This document shows positions 8,010 to 14,756 of a DNA stretch of 38,111 bases, in pieces (position 1 is the first letter of the stretch; each line of letters starts with the position of its first letter). The stretch lies in IMG/VR virus record IMGVR_UViG_3300027896_000111, positions 1 to 38,111 of that record. One strand, given 5' to 3'. Source of the stretch: a virus. The notes beneath the pieces were generated by a model. The model did not search any database, was not told where the DNA came from, and worked only from the letters and a program-made list of their open reading frames with translations. Made by a program: the position numbers and the translations under genes.

Positions 8010-8596
8010 TGCGAGCTGGTAGCAAGATAAGGGCCTTAGAATTCTTGCAGAACTTCTCGTTCATGTTATGGGAAGTTCCTAATTTTTCTTTGGCAAGAAA
8101 TGCAGGTGTTAGAGTAGCTGATATGATACCTGTGCTTGCTCCGTTCGTAGGGTTCCAGGCTATTACTGCACCTGAGATGACTGCTGTAACTGACGAGATC
8201 AATGTTGGTAATTGGAATCATCCGTACAAGTATGTGAACAACTGGGGGTATGGTACGATTACTCTTTCAAGGGGATGTGCGATAAATAGGACGAGTTTCG
8301 GTACGTGGGTTAAGGAAATGATTGATGGACGGGCAATAAGAAGGAATTTTGTTCTTGTTCATTTTACCAGAAGTAGTTTAGCAACACTTAGCGTACCACT
8401 TGGCTTTGCAAGGTTGTTTACCATACCTGGAAAGGCATGGTTTCTTGAAGGATGCCAGCCGACAAGATTTAAGGCAGCAAGTGATTTTGATGCAAGTAGT
8501 TCAGATATAAGTATTGAGGAAATAGATATTGATCCATTGGTAATAACTGATGCTGGTGCTTCAAGCGTCAGTGCATTAAGAAATCTGGGAATTTAA
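8009..8596 (+). CDS. Second gp19-like tail tube or tube-cap protein
   Basis: This 195-residue protein is coupled to the first tube gene by TAATG. It keeps the same plan: an N-terminal strand (NFSFMLWEVPNF), the middle YKYVNNWGYGTITLSRGC and SFGTWVKEMIDG elements matching TMTRGVV and MFEWIKAMLDG of the first protein, and the ending DFDASSSDISIEEIDI matching MDATSSEISIQEMDV. It is therefore a diverged paralogue. Related contractile systems often have a separate tube protein for the baseplate-proximal ring (T4 gp48/gp54, CIS initiators), so a tube-initiating or terminal ring is a reasonable inference; a mixed tube is also possible. Confidence 0.8.
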   Translation: MRAGSKIRALEFLQNFSFMLWEVPNFSLARNAGVRVADMIPVLAPFVGFQAITAPEMTAVTDEINVGNWNHPYKYVNNWGYGTITLSRGCAINRTSFGTWVKEMIDGRAIRRNFVLVHFTRSSLATLSVPLGFARLFTIPGKAWFLEGCQPTRFKAASDFDASSSDISIEEIDIDPLVITDAGASSVSALRNLGI

Positions 8597-8608
8597 AGGA
8601 GAATTGTT

Positions 8609-8869
8609 ATGTTAGGAAGAATGTTACTTTCAGAGGATTTACAGAGAGAAATTGGTAAAAGATCATTGACTGAATCGACAATGCAGATCAGTACAAAACA
8701 GGCAAAGTATATTGTTGGTATCATGGAAGCTGTTGCTGGATGGAGTCAGTTTGAGACAAAGAGCAAAAGAGTTATGTCTCGTTTATCTATGAAACAGCCT
8801 ATGGTTGATGACCTTATGGGTAAGCTGAAAGATATTGCAAAGATGGAAGAAGAAACTCCGGAAGAGTAA
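8609..8869 (+). CDS. Small hypothetical protein with LSEDLQR N-terminus
   Basis: This 86-residue protein has an AAGGAGA site before ATG 8609. The N-terminus MLGRMLLSEDLQREIG closely resembles that of the protein at 9688-10002, although the bodies differ. An L-T-E|S site at residues 20-23 matches the T4-like prohead protease pattern. The rest is helical and charged, ending in an acidic tail (KMEEETPEE). The shared N-terminus suggests a targeting or docking sequence common to two virion-associated proteins. No known family recognised. Confidence 0.55.
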   Translation: MLGRMLLSEDLQREIGKRSLTESTMQISTKQAKYIVGIMEAVAGWSQFETKSKRVMSRLSMKQPMVDDLMGKLKDIAKMEEETPEE

Positions 8870-8900
8870 TTTGATAGATAGTTTTTAACAAAGAGGTGTT

Positions 8901-9242
8901 ATGGATGCTGTTGATATTAAAACTGATGTTGTTGATGTTAAAACTAATGCAAAAGAAGATGATCCAGTAATTGTAGCAAAAGATGTAAAGAACGAGACGT
9001 TTCTTAATAGAAATATTCGTTCTTTTTTGTCGTTGATAGTTATAGTGGCATCGTTCGCTTTCTTTGTTTTTGTGATAAGATTGAATGGGTTGTCGGCAGG
9101 AAATCAGGAAGGTAAAGATTTGATAATATTTGTGCTTGGTGTTATAACTTCGCAATTTGGAAATATTATTGGGTATTACTTCGGAAGTTCGAGTGGGTCT
9201 GATTCAAAGTCAAAGACACTTGAAAAAATGATTGGGAAGTAA
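8901..9242 (+). CDS. Small membrane protein, holin-like
   Basis: This 113-residue protein starts at ATG 8901 after AAAGAGGTG. About 34 charged N-terminal residues precede two hydrophobic stretches: a strong one at about 37-57 (LSLIVIVASFAFFVFVI) and one at about 74-92 (DLIIFVLGVITSQFGNIIGYY). These are followed by a GSSSGSDSKSK tail. A 'YYFGSSSGS...K' ending after a membrane helix is common among small phage membrane proteins annotated as holins or holin-like. No lysin gene is adjacent, so a role in lysis is not shown; a virion-associated or superinfection-exclusion membrane protein is also possible. Confidence 0.55.
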   Translation: MDAVDIKTDVVDVKTNAKEDDPVIVAKDVKNETFLNRNIRSFLSLIVIVASFAFFVFVIRLNGLSAGNQEGKDLIIFVLGVITSQFGNIIGYYFGSSSGSDSKSKTLEKMIGK

Positions 9243-9244
9243 TT

Positions 9245-9676
9245 ATGCTTAAGATGTTAATAGAAGCGTTGCAGAGTGAGGATGTTCCTGTTTTTGCTGA
9301 TTCTATTCTAAAGAGTAAGCTGATTAAGGTGTCGAATGATATAGCAAAAGATGTTTTCAGTGATAAATATTGGAAGCCAATAAATGAGATACAGAAGGCA
9401 GTATCAAAGGTACTTCCAACACTGGCTCTCTACAATTCAGAGTATGATTATAAAAATAGGCCGCCACAGTATAAGGATTGGTCTATGGTTGGTGGATTTG
9501 TTAATAAAGAAGGCAAGAAAAGGGCTGCTTGGGTTCATATAAGAGCTTCTGGAGCAGGATCGGTTGATGATCCAATGGATAAGTATGACGTGACGGTGAA
9601 TGTAGAGATTTTGTCACCAAATAATGTGGAAAACAAGGCGCAAAGCTACTTGAAGAATATTGGATTTATAGATTAA
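9245..9676 (+). CDS. Small hypothetical protein with MLKMLIEA N-terminus
   Basis: This 143-residue protein starts two bases after the previous stop. Its first eight residues (MLKMLIEA) match the M-(L/I)-(K/R)-x-(L/I)-x-(E/D)-(A/S/G) pattern shared with three other small proteins in this window, and L-I-E|A fits a T4-like prohead protease site. The body has a helical part (about residues 20-60) and a beta-rich C-terminal half with MVGGFVNKEGKKRAAWVHI. No membrane segment. Family unknown. Candidate head-packaged or virion-associated protein by N-terminal pattern only. Confidence 0.55.
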   Translation: MLKMLIEALQSEDVPVFADSILKSKLIKVSNDIAKDVFSDKYWKPINEIQKAVSKVLPTLALYNSEYDYKNRPPQYKDWSMVGGFVNKEGKKRAAWVHIRASGAGSVDDPMDKYDVTVNVEILSPNNVENKAQSYLKNIGFID

Positions 9677-9687
9677 GGAGAATTATT

Positions 9688-10002
9688 ATGTATAGTGGAA
9701 GATTTGTATTGTCAGAAGATTTGCAGAGAAAAGTTGGTGTTTTACATGAGAGCGAGCCACAAAAAATAGGAGATGCTTTAAGAAGTGTTAATGTTGCTGT
9801 TAAGCAAATAGAGATGGTTTTTGCTGTCTTAGGTAAAAACAAAATAGAAGCTAATTTTGGTATGAATATGAATGTGAATAAAGTTGATGTATCCATTTCT
9901 GTTTCTGGATTATTGAGTAAAGAAGTAAAAAAAGAAATTAAAGATGTTCTTCCTTCTGGTGCGAAGATAGCTGATGATTATGTGACTTTTGAAGTTTCAT
10001 AA
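9688..10002 (+). CDS. Small hypothetical protein, second LSEDLQR N-terminus
   Basis: This 104-residue protein has an AAGGAGA site before ATG 9688. Residues 5-17 (RFVLSEDLQRKVG) align with RMLLSEDLQREIG of the protein at 8609-8869. An L-H-E|S match to the T4-like prohead protease pattern lies at residues 19-22, at nearly the same place as in that relative. The remainder (about 80 residues) looks like one alpha/beta domain with SVNVAVKQIE and VDVSISVSGLL. Family unknown. Confidence 0.55.
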   Translation: MYSGRFVLSEDLQRKVGVLHESEPQKIGDALRSVNVAVKQIEMVFAVLGKNKIEANFGMNMNVNKVDVSISVSGLLSKEVKKEIKDVLPSGAKIADDYVTFEVS

Positions 10003-10010
10003 ATTTTAAG

Positions 10011-10043
10011 GTGCAATTAAGAAATTGATTGCACTATATTTTT
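10011..10043 (+). terminator. Candidate factor-independent terminator
   Basis: GTGCAAT at 10011-10017 pairs perfectly with ATTGCAC at 10028-10034 around a 10-base loop, and is followed by TATATTTTT (10035-10043). The stem is only seven pairs and moderately GC, so it would be weak. It lies in one of the few true intergenic gaps of this densely packed cluster, between two small genes. Confidence 0.45.
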
Positions 10044-10068
10044 AACTTGTAGTGTGCAAAATAGCCTT

Positions 10069-10305
10069 ATGTTAAAAAAGATAATAGAAAGTATTGTTGA
10101 TAAAAGTTGGAAAAGTGGAAAGCCTTCTTTTAAAACGACAAAGAAGATCAATTTAGACGATGCCTTTAGTGCTCTCAGAAGTCATGGTTATTCGATAAGT
10201 TATGCAGAGTCAATTCCACAGGGAACGTTTTATTGGGTAACTGATTCAAGTGGAAAGAAGATGAAAAAATCTGGTGCAGAAATAAATTATTTCTTGACGC
10301 ATTAA
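10069..10305 (+). CDS. Small hypothetical protein with MLKKIIES N-terminus
   Basis: This 78-residue protein is taken from ATG 10069. An in-frame GTG at 10054 would add five residues, but the ATG start gives an N-terminus (MLKKIIES) matching those of the genes at 1889, 9245 and 10316. I-I-E|S fits the T4-like prohead protease pattern. No clear ribosome binding site is seen before either start. The body is basic, with NLDDAFSALRSHGYSISYAE and a GTFYWVTDSSGKK hairpin. Family unknown. Confidence 0.5.
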   Translation: MLKKIIESIVDKSWKSGKPSFKTTKKINLDDAFSALRSHGYSISYAESIPQGTFYWVTDSSGKKMKKSGAEINYFLTH

Positions 10306-10315
10306 GTGAGGATTT

Positions 10316-10561
10316 ATGATAAGAAAGTTGATGGATAGCATTATGGACGTTTGTTGTAAGGATGCTGTTCTGTATGAAGATGTATCAGGTGTTGGGGAGA
10401 AAATTGCAAAGAAGTTGAATTTGTTTTTTAATGGGGTTTGGAAGGATGCTGGTAATTTATTTGTTTTTACGGATAAGGTTACCCAGTCTTCATTTACAGC
10501 ACGCGACGAGAAAGAGGCTGTGATTAAATTAAAAAATATGCGAGTAAGGTTTGGTGTTTGA
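10316..10561 (+). CDS. Small hypothetical protein with MIRKLMDS N-terminus
   Basis: This 81-residue protein follows a GTGAGGA site. Its first eight residues (MIRKLMDS) fit the shared small-protein N-terminal pattern, with Asp in place of Glu; a possible L-Y-E|D lies near residue 22. The C-terminal 50 residues form a compact domain (FFNGVWKDAGNLFVFTD, then SSFTARDEKEAV) resembling small 'FNG...FTD' phage domains of unknown role. The TGA overlaps the next ATG, so the two are coupled. Confidence 0.5.
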   Translation: MIRKLMDSIMDVCCKDAVLYEDVSGVGEKIAKKLNLFFNGVWKDAGNLFVFTDKVTQSSFTARDEKEAVIKLKNMRVRFGV

Positions 10562-10776
10562 TGAAAGAGTCAATGGAATCTGTGCGATGGAATATGTGGA
10601 TGCCACGGTGGCTTCATCGTGGTCTGACTAATTTTGCGGAGCTTGACGGAAGAGATGCGGCAGATGTGGTTAGACAGTTGGTTTCGGAATGGATAGTATA
10701 TAAAAAATCTGCGGTGCAGTATCGCGGATTTTCTGATAAACCGAGCGACATGATAAAAGGAGATGATGAAGTATGA
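10561..10776 (+). CDS. Ribbon-helix-helix-like small protein
   Basis: The start is taken as ATG 10561, which overlaps the previous TGA (TGATGA); a TTG three bases upstream is less likely. The 71 residues contain a strand (VRWNMWMP), then WLHRGLTNFAELDGRDAADVVRQLVSEWI, matching the spacing of an Arc/CopG-type ribbon-helix-helix fold. Such proteins usually dimerise and bind operator DNA, so it may regulate late genes. The family match is by pattern only. Its stop overlaps the start of the tail chaperone gene. Confidence 0.5.
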   Translation: MKESMESVRWNMWMPRWLHRGLTNFAELDGRDAADVVRQLVSEWIVYKKSAVQYRGFSDKPSDMIKGDDEV

Positions 10777-11639
10777 GTAACAAGATTGCTTTAAAGCCAG
10801 AGGTAGTGAAAGAAGCCGATGTTGCTGTTGAAGGGACAGCTTCACTTATTGAGAAGGAAGTGCAGGAAGAGTCAAAGAGTTCGTATGCAGAATATGAATT
10901 GCCACTTGGATTTTTGAATCCAGAAGGTAAGCTGTACGATAGTGTTTTAGTACGTGAGATGACCGGTGAGGAAGAGGATGTTTTTGCTTCCAGGAAGATG
11001 TCCGTTTCAAAGAAGATAAATATTGTGATTTCTAATTGCACAATGGAGTTGATAAGCAAAGAGATACCGAATCCGATTAAGGACAAAAAGTATTTGGAAG
11101 AGATAGTCGCAGGACTTCCTTCTATTGATAGGATGTTTTTGCTTGTAAGGATAAGACAGCAGACGTATGGTGATTTGTTCAAGTTTGAATATGAATGCCA
11201 GAACACCATTGAGGATAAGGATGGGGAGCGTAAGTGTGGTTCAAAGCAGTTGGTAAGTGTGAATTTGGCTGATTTGGATGTGAAGATACCTGCTGATAAA
11301 CGTAAGAGAACTTTTGATCTTGTTTTATCTAATGGTAAGAAACTTGAATTTAGGATAATGACAGGTCTTGATGATTATGCATTATCTGGTAATGCTGATA
11401 TTACCATTTCCGATATGATGCTTAGAAGGGTTTTAAGAATAGGGGATAAGCCTGCGAGTTTGGATGATTTGAAAAAAATGTCCATGAAGGACAGGAAGAA
11501 GCTAAGGGATGAAATGTCGAAAGCTGATTCCGCAGGAATGGATAATGAGATAGAAATAGAATGTAAGGATTGTAAGAAGATCGTGAAAGAAACATTAAGG
11601 TACGATAGTGCCGATTTTTTCTTTCCAGAGGGCCAGTAG
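10773..11639 (+). CDS. Tail assembly chaperone (short product of frameshift pair)
   Basis: This 288-residue protein lies immediately upstream of the tape measure, where myoviruses and siphoviruses encode a tail chaperone (lambda G, P2 E, Mu gp41 type). Its mid part (LVREMTGEEEDVFASRKM, then IDRMFLLVRIRQQTYGDLFKFEYEC) is typical of baseplate/tail chaperone proteins with a zinc-binding segment. Cysteines occur near residues 142-157 and in IECKDCKK near residue 265. The short form ends DFFFPEGQ. A slippery heptamer eight codons before the stop gives access to a -1 extension, so a long product of about 342 residues is expected in minor amount. Confidence 0.75.
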   Translation: MSNKIALKPEVVKEADVAVEGTASLIEKEVQEESKSSYAEYELPLGFLNPEGKLYDSVLVREMTGEEEDVFASRKMSVSKKINIVISNCTMELISKEIPNPIKDKKYLEEIVAGLPSIDRMFLLVRIRQQTYGDLFKFEYECQNTIEDKDGERKCGSKQLVSVNLADLDVKIPADKRKRTFDLVLSNGKKLEFRIMTGLDDYALSGNADITISDMMLRRVLRIGDKPASLDDLKKMSMKDRKKLRDEMSKADSAGMDNEIEIECKDCKKIVKETLRYDSADFFFPEGQ

Positions 11640-11665
11640 ACTTAGAGGAGGAGATATTTGCCCTC
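11615..11665 (+). promoter_or_regulatory. Programmed -1 ribosomal frameshift signal
   Basis: T-TTT-TTC at 11615-11621 is in the correct phase (codons GAT TTT TTC) for tandem slippage. Six bases further on, GAGGGC (11628-11633) pairs perfectly with GCCCTC (11660-11665), giving a GC-rich stem around a 26-base loop that holds the zero-frame stop TAG. Slippery site, 6-base spacer and stem meet the known requirements for -1 frameshifting. The -1 frame is open from 11609 to 11800. Confidence 0.82.
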
Positions 11666-11800
11666 ATGCATTATTTTGGTACTCCTTATTCAGATGCTAT
11701 GAGAATGCCTGTTTCGAGAAGAGGTAGAATGGTTGAAAGAGAAAATTTAGCGCGAGAGAAGGAACAGGAAGCGATTAAAAACGGTAGGAAAAGAAGATGA
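11621..11800 (+). CDS. -1 frame extension of tail assembly chaperone
   Basis: After slippage, 59 residues are added, beginning L-S-R-G-P-V-D-L-E-E-E-I and ending at TGA 11798-11800. The extension includes FALMHYFGTPYSDAMRMPV followed by a basic/acidic helix (RRGRMVERENLAREKEQ). The pattern 'hxLHYxxxxSYxxAxxMPVxxR...E' is typical of the second chaperone segment in tail operons, which in lambda GT binds the tape measure. The TGA overlaps the tape measure start (ATGA). Separate initiation at ATG 11666 is possible, since an AGGAGGAG lies upstream, but its spacing is long. Confidence 0.75.
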   Translation, partial: LSRGPVDLEEEIFALMHYFGTPYSDAMRMPVSRRGRMVERENLAREKEQEAIKNGRKRR

Positions 11801-14322
11801 AAGCTCTGTCGTTAATTTTTAGAGGTGTTGATAAAGGTGCCATTAAAACAGCTTCACGTCTTAATGAGCAGATGGGTAGTCTCAATAAGAATGTTGATAA
11901 GTCGCCAAAGCTGTTTTCGCGTCTTGGTCTGGCTATGGGTGCTCTTGGATTGTCGAATCTTGATAGAATAGCTGATAGAGTTTCTACGCTTGAAGGTGCG
12001 GTTACTGGTGCTGGTGCTGGTGTTGCAGATCAGATAGTTTCGTGGAAACAGCTTGCTGGTAGGCTAACTGCTGGTGGTGAATCTGCGCAAGCTGTAGGTA
12101 ATGTTTTCGGAACTATAAACAGTTTGATGATGCAGACGAACAAGAGTTCAGATGAATTGTCTAGTATGTTTCTTGCTTTTAGAGAAGAGTCTGGTAGTGC
12201 AGAAGATGCCGCTGATAATATGAAGAGGTATGGGGCTTTTGTAGCTGCTTCAGATATTGATGCAAAAGAGTTTGCTTCATCGCTGTCTACTTTGTCTGGT
12301 ACGTGGAAATTTACAAACGAACAAACGCAGGATGCTATAGATAGAACTGTGGCTACGGCTAAAGCATGGAAGATGGGTGATAAGGCTGCTTTACTTTTTA
12401 CAAAGGCAGTTGATTCGGCAGATAAGGTGTATAATTCACTTACTGGTGATTTTGCTTTGTCTGAAGATATAATGAAGAATGTTGGTCAGCAAACGGCTAA
12501 TATTGCAGGGTTGATGAGAAAGATGAATAAGTCCATTAATCCTGAAGAGGCTGTTGGTATGACGGATGCTTTTTTCAAAATGAGGCAGGAGTTCCAGAAT
12601 ATAGGGGCAGGACAGATTCCAGATTATCTCGATCAAGTTGCTATTGGTGTCGGGATGGGTGTTGATAGGATGAGAGAGTTGGTGAAAACCGATCCTCAGA
12701 CATTTTTTAATGAGTTAATGACCTCTATAAAGAAACAGCCCAAAGAGATATTTAACAATGTTAAATTGATGGGACTTCTTAAAGATAATCTTGGATTAAG
12801 CGAGAGTGCGATTTATGCTCTTAAGGAAGGTCTTGATGCAGGAAATTTAAGTATTGGTGATTTGAGTAAAAATCTTATTGGTTCAAAGAGTGCTTTTGGT
12901 GCAACTGACAAGTTTGTTAAGAAAAGTAATATTGGAATGAAGACTTTTAATGAGACACTTTCAAAAACAAGAGAAATTACAGCAAGAAAGATAATGAGTG
13001 GGCTTAACAAGGATTTGAATGAGACTGCAAGAACAATTTCAAAGTTCTCTTCAAAGGCTGGAAATGATATAGGTAGAATGATCGCAAGTGGCGGCCCTAT
13101 AGGGGAGCTTTTGAAGTTCACATTTTTATTAAAAGAACAAGGTGCTACAGCAGCTTTTTCTGTAATAGGAAATGACATAATAAAATTTGCAAAGAAGACA
13201 AAGTCTCTTGAAGGTGTAGTTCCGTATCTTGAGTCATTCAATAAGCATTTCAGTTTTTTTACGACAATGATGGCTGGTATAGACCCTGTACAATTTGCGG
13301 CCATAACCTTTGCGGTTGTGCAGTTTGGGAAAATACTTGGAGGTGTTTTGCCAATGCTTGCTAGAATACCAATGATGCTCGTTGGATTAGCGCCGTGGTT
13401 ATTGGCTATTGGAGGAGCGTTTCTTCTTGTAAACAGTGCAATGGATAAAGCGGGAGTTAAGTTTGGGGATTTTTTTGATAAGAAGAAGTCGAAAGATGCT
13501 TTTGAGAAAACATTTAAGGCAATACCAGATGTTTTGGATGATGTGTTTAAAAAGTATCTTCCAATTGTTGCGGATAAGATTGTTGATGTATTAGGGTATC
13601 TTGGAAAGATGTTGCCAAAGATAGGTGATTTTTTAGTAGAAAACATGCCAAAGATAAAGGACAAGTTAGCCATTGCTGTTGAGTGGTTGACACAGAATAT
13701 AACGAAGTTGGTTGCAGAGAAGTTTCCAATGATTGTAGATAAGGCGTTAGTGATTTTAGGTGGAATAATGTATTACATGTGGAAATTGTTTCCTGTAGTA
13801 CTTGATACATTGCTTGTAATTATTGGTGGACTAATGGTTGGAGCATTTAAAGTTGTAATAGAACTTCTTAAACCTGTATGGAAAGAGGTCGGGGAGTCTA
13901 TTAAATGGTGGGTTGACGGACTTAGTAAAATATTTGGTGGAATAGGAGATGCTATTGTAAATGCTTTTATTGGTGTAAAGGATTTTCTTGGTGATTTCTT
14001 TAAAGCACTCGGAGCTGGATTTGCAGCAGCAGTTAATCCGTTTAGTAAGATGACTGGAGGAGAGGCTTTTCAGAAGTCTGTAAATGAAAGTAAGAAGTCA
14101 AGGTTGGTTTCAAGATTTAAGGAATTGTCTTCTGGTGGGATAACTTCTGGTGAGCAGTCAGAGGCGCAATCAATTGCGGATCAGATAGCGGCTTTGACAC
14201 AGGCAATAAATGGACAAAGTGGTCAGTCTATAAAGGTAGAAATAGGTGCTAATGAGGGAGGGCTATTGAAGTGGCTTGAAATAAAAGAGAAGTCTGCTGT
14301 AAGATACCAAGGAGCGCAATAA
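11797..14322 (+). CDS. Tail tape measure protein
   Basis: This 841-residue protein directly follows the chaperone pair. It is long, mostly helical and low in Cys and aromatics, with an amphipathic N-terminal part (SLNKNVDKS, AGAGVADQI), hydrophobic segments at about 498-548 and 646-690, and a low-complexity C-terminus. These are hallmarks of tape measures, which set tail length and help DNA pass the inner membrane. At roughly 0.15 nm per residue the length predicts a tail of about 120-130 nm, which is an estimate. No lysozyme or peptidase motif was seen. Confidence 0.88.
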   Translation: MKALSLIFRGVDKGAIKTASRLNEQMGSLNKNVDKSPKLFSRLGLAMGALGLSNLDRIADRVSTLEGAVTGAGAGVADQIVSWKQLAGRLTAGGESAQAVGNVFGTINSLMMQTNKSSDELSSMFLAFREESGSAEDAADNMKRYGAFVAASDIDAKEFASSLSTLSGTWKFTNEQTQDAIDRTVATAKAWKMGDKAALLFTKAVDSADKVYNSLTGDFALSEDIMKNVGQQTANIAGLMRKMNKSINPEEAVGMTDAFFKMRQEFQNIGAGQIPDYLDQVAIGVGMGVDRMRELVKTDPQTFFNELMTSIKKQPKEIFNNVKLMGLLKDNLGLSESAIYALKEGLDAGNLSIGDLSKNLIGSKSAFGATDKFVKKSNIGMKTFNETLSKTREITARKIMSGLNKDLNETARTISKFSSKAGNDIGRMIASGGPIGELLKFTFLLKEQGATAAFSVIGNDIIKFAKKTKSLEGVVPYLESFNKHFSFFTTMMAGIDPVQFAAITFAVVQFGKILGGVLPMLARIPMMLVGLAPWLLAIGGAFLLVNSAMDKAGVKFGDFFDKKKSKDAFEKTFKAIPDVLDDVFKKYLPIVADKIVDVLGYLGKMLPKIGDFLVENMPKIKDKLAIAVEWLTQNITKLVAEKFPMIVDKALVILGGIMYYMWKLFPVVLDTLLVIIGGLMVGAFKVVIELLKPVWKEVGESIKWWVDGLSKIFGGIGDAIVNAFIGVKDFLGDFFKALGAGFAAAVNPFSKMTGGEAFQKSVNESKKSRLVSRFKELSSGGITSGEQSEAQSIADQIAALTQAINGQSGQSIKVEIGANEGGLLKWLEIKEKSAVRYQGAQ

Positions 14323-14756
14323 TGTCCGTAGAAATTGAAAGAAATTCAATGTTAAGACTTTTCACTCTTGGAACTATTGATGGAATAGAGTTTTGGACGG
14401 ATGATACTCTTCCTAATTTTTCGGTTGATGATACTGATGGGATTGACACGTATACCGAGTTTGATTTGATAGATAGCATAGCTTCAAAGAATTACATAGA
14501 TGAAGTTTTATGGTGGGGAATTGCTTTATTGAATCAGTTTTGGGATGCGTTAAGGTCGCTGGAGAAGTATTCGGTAAAGTGGACAGACCAAAGAGGATTT
14601 GAGAATGAAGACATTGTTTATGGTAAGGAATTGGCAGATGATTTGGTTTCATATTTGGTAAGTAGTGGAGTTAATAGTAGTACGATTGTAAACAATAGAT
14701 TGTTTGATACGGTGAGAATTGCGTCACCAAGAAGGTTGTCTGGGTTGTTTCAATGA
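14322..14756 (+). CDS. Baseplate protein, gp53/LysM-like
   Basis: This 144-residue protein is coupled to the tape measure gene by TAATG. The segment TYTEFDLIDSIASKNY followed by LWWGIALLNQFWDAL fits the 'YDxLAxxxY...LWWxIAxxN' pattern of T4 gp53-like wedge proteins and related LysM-containing tail proteins. These sit between tube and hub and help join wedges. Here it lies between tape measure and hub, the usual place for small LysM proteins (P2 X-like). Its stop overlaps the hub start. Confidence 0.6.
   Translation: MSVEIERNSMLRLFTLGTIDGIEFWTDDTLPNFSVDDTDGIDTYTEFDLIDSIASKNYIDEVLWWGIALLNQFWDALRSLEKYSVKWTDQRGFENEDIVYGKELADDLVSYLVSSGVNSSTIVNNRLFDTVRIASPRRLSGLFQ

Noticed and set aside
12813-13673. 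286-codon open frame on the - strand inside the tape measure gene
   Set aside because: It lies wholly within a well-supported gene on the + strand, has no ribosome binding site or recognisable motif, and its composition matches an antisense shadow.
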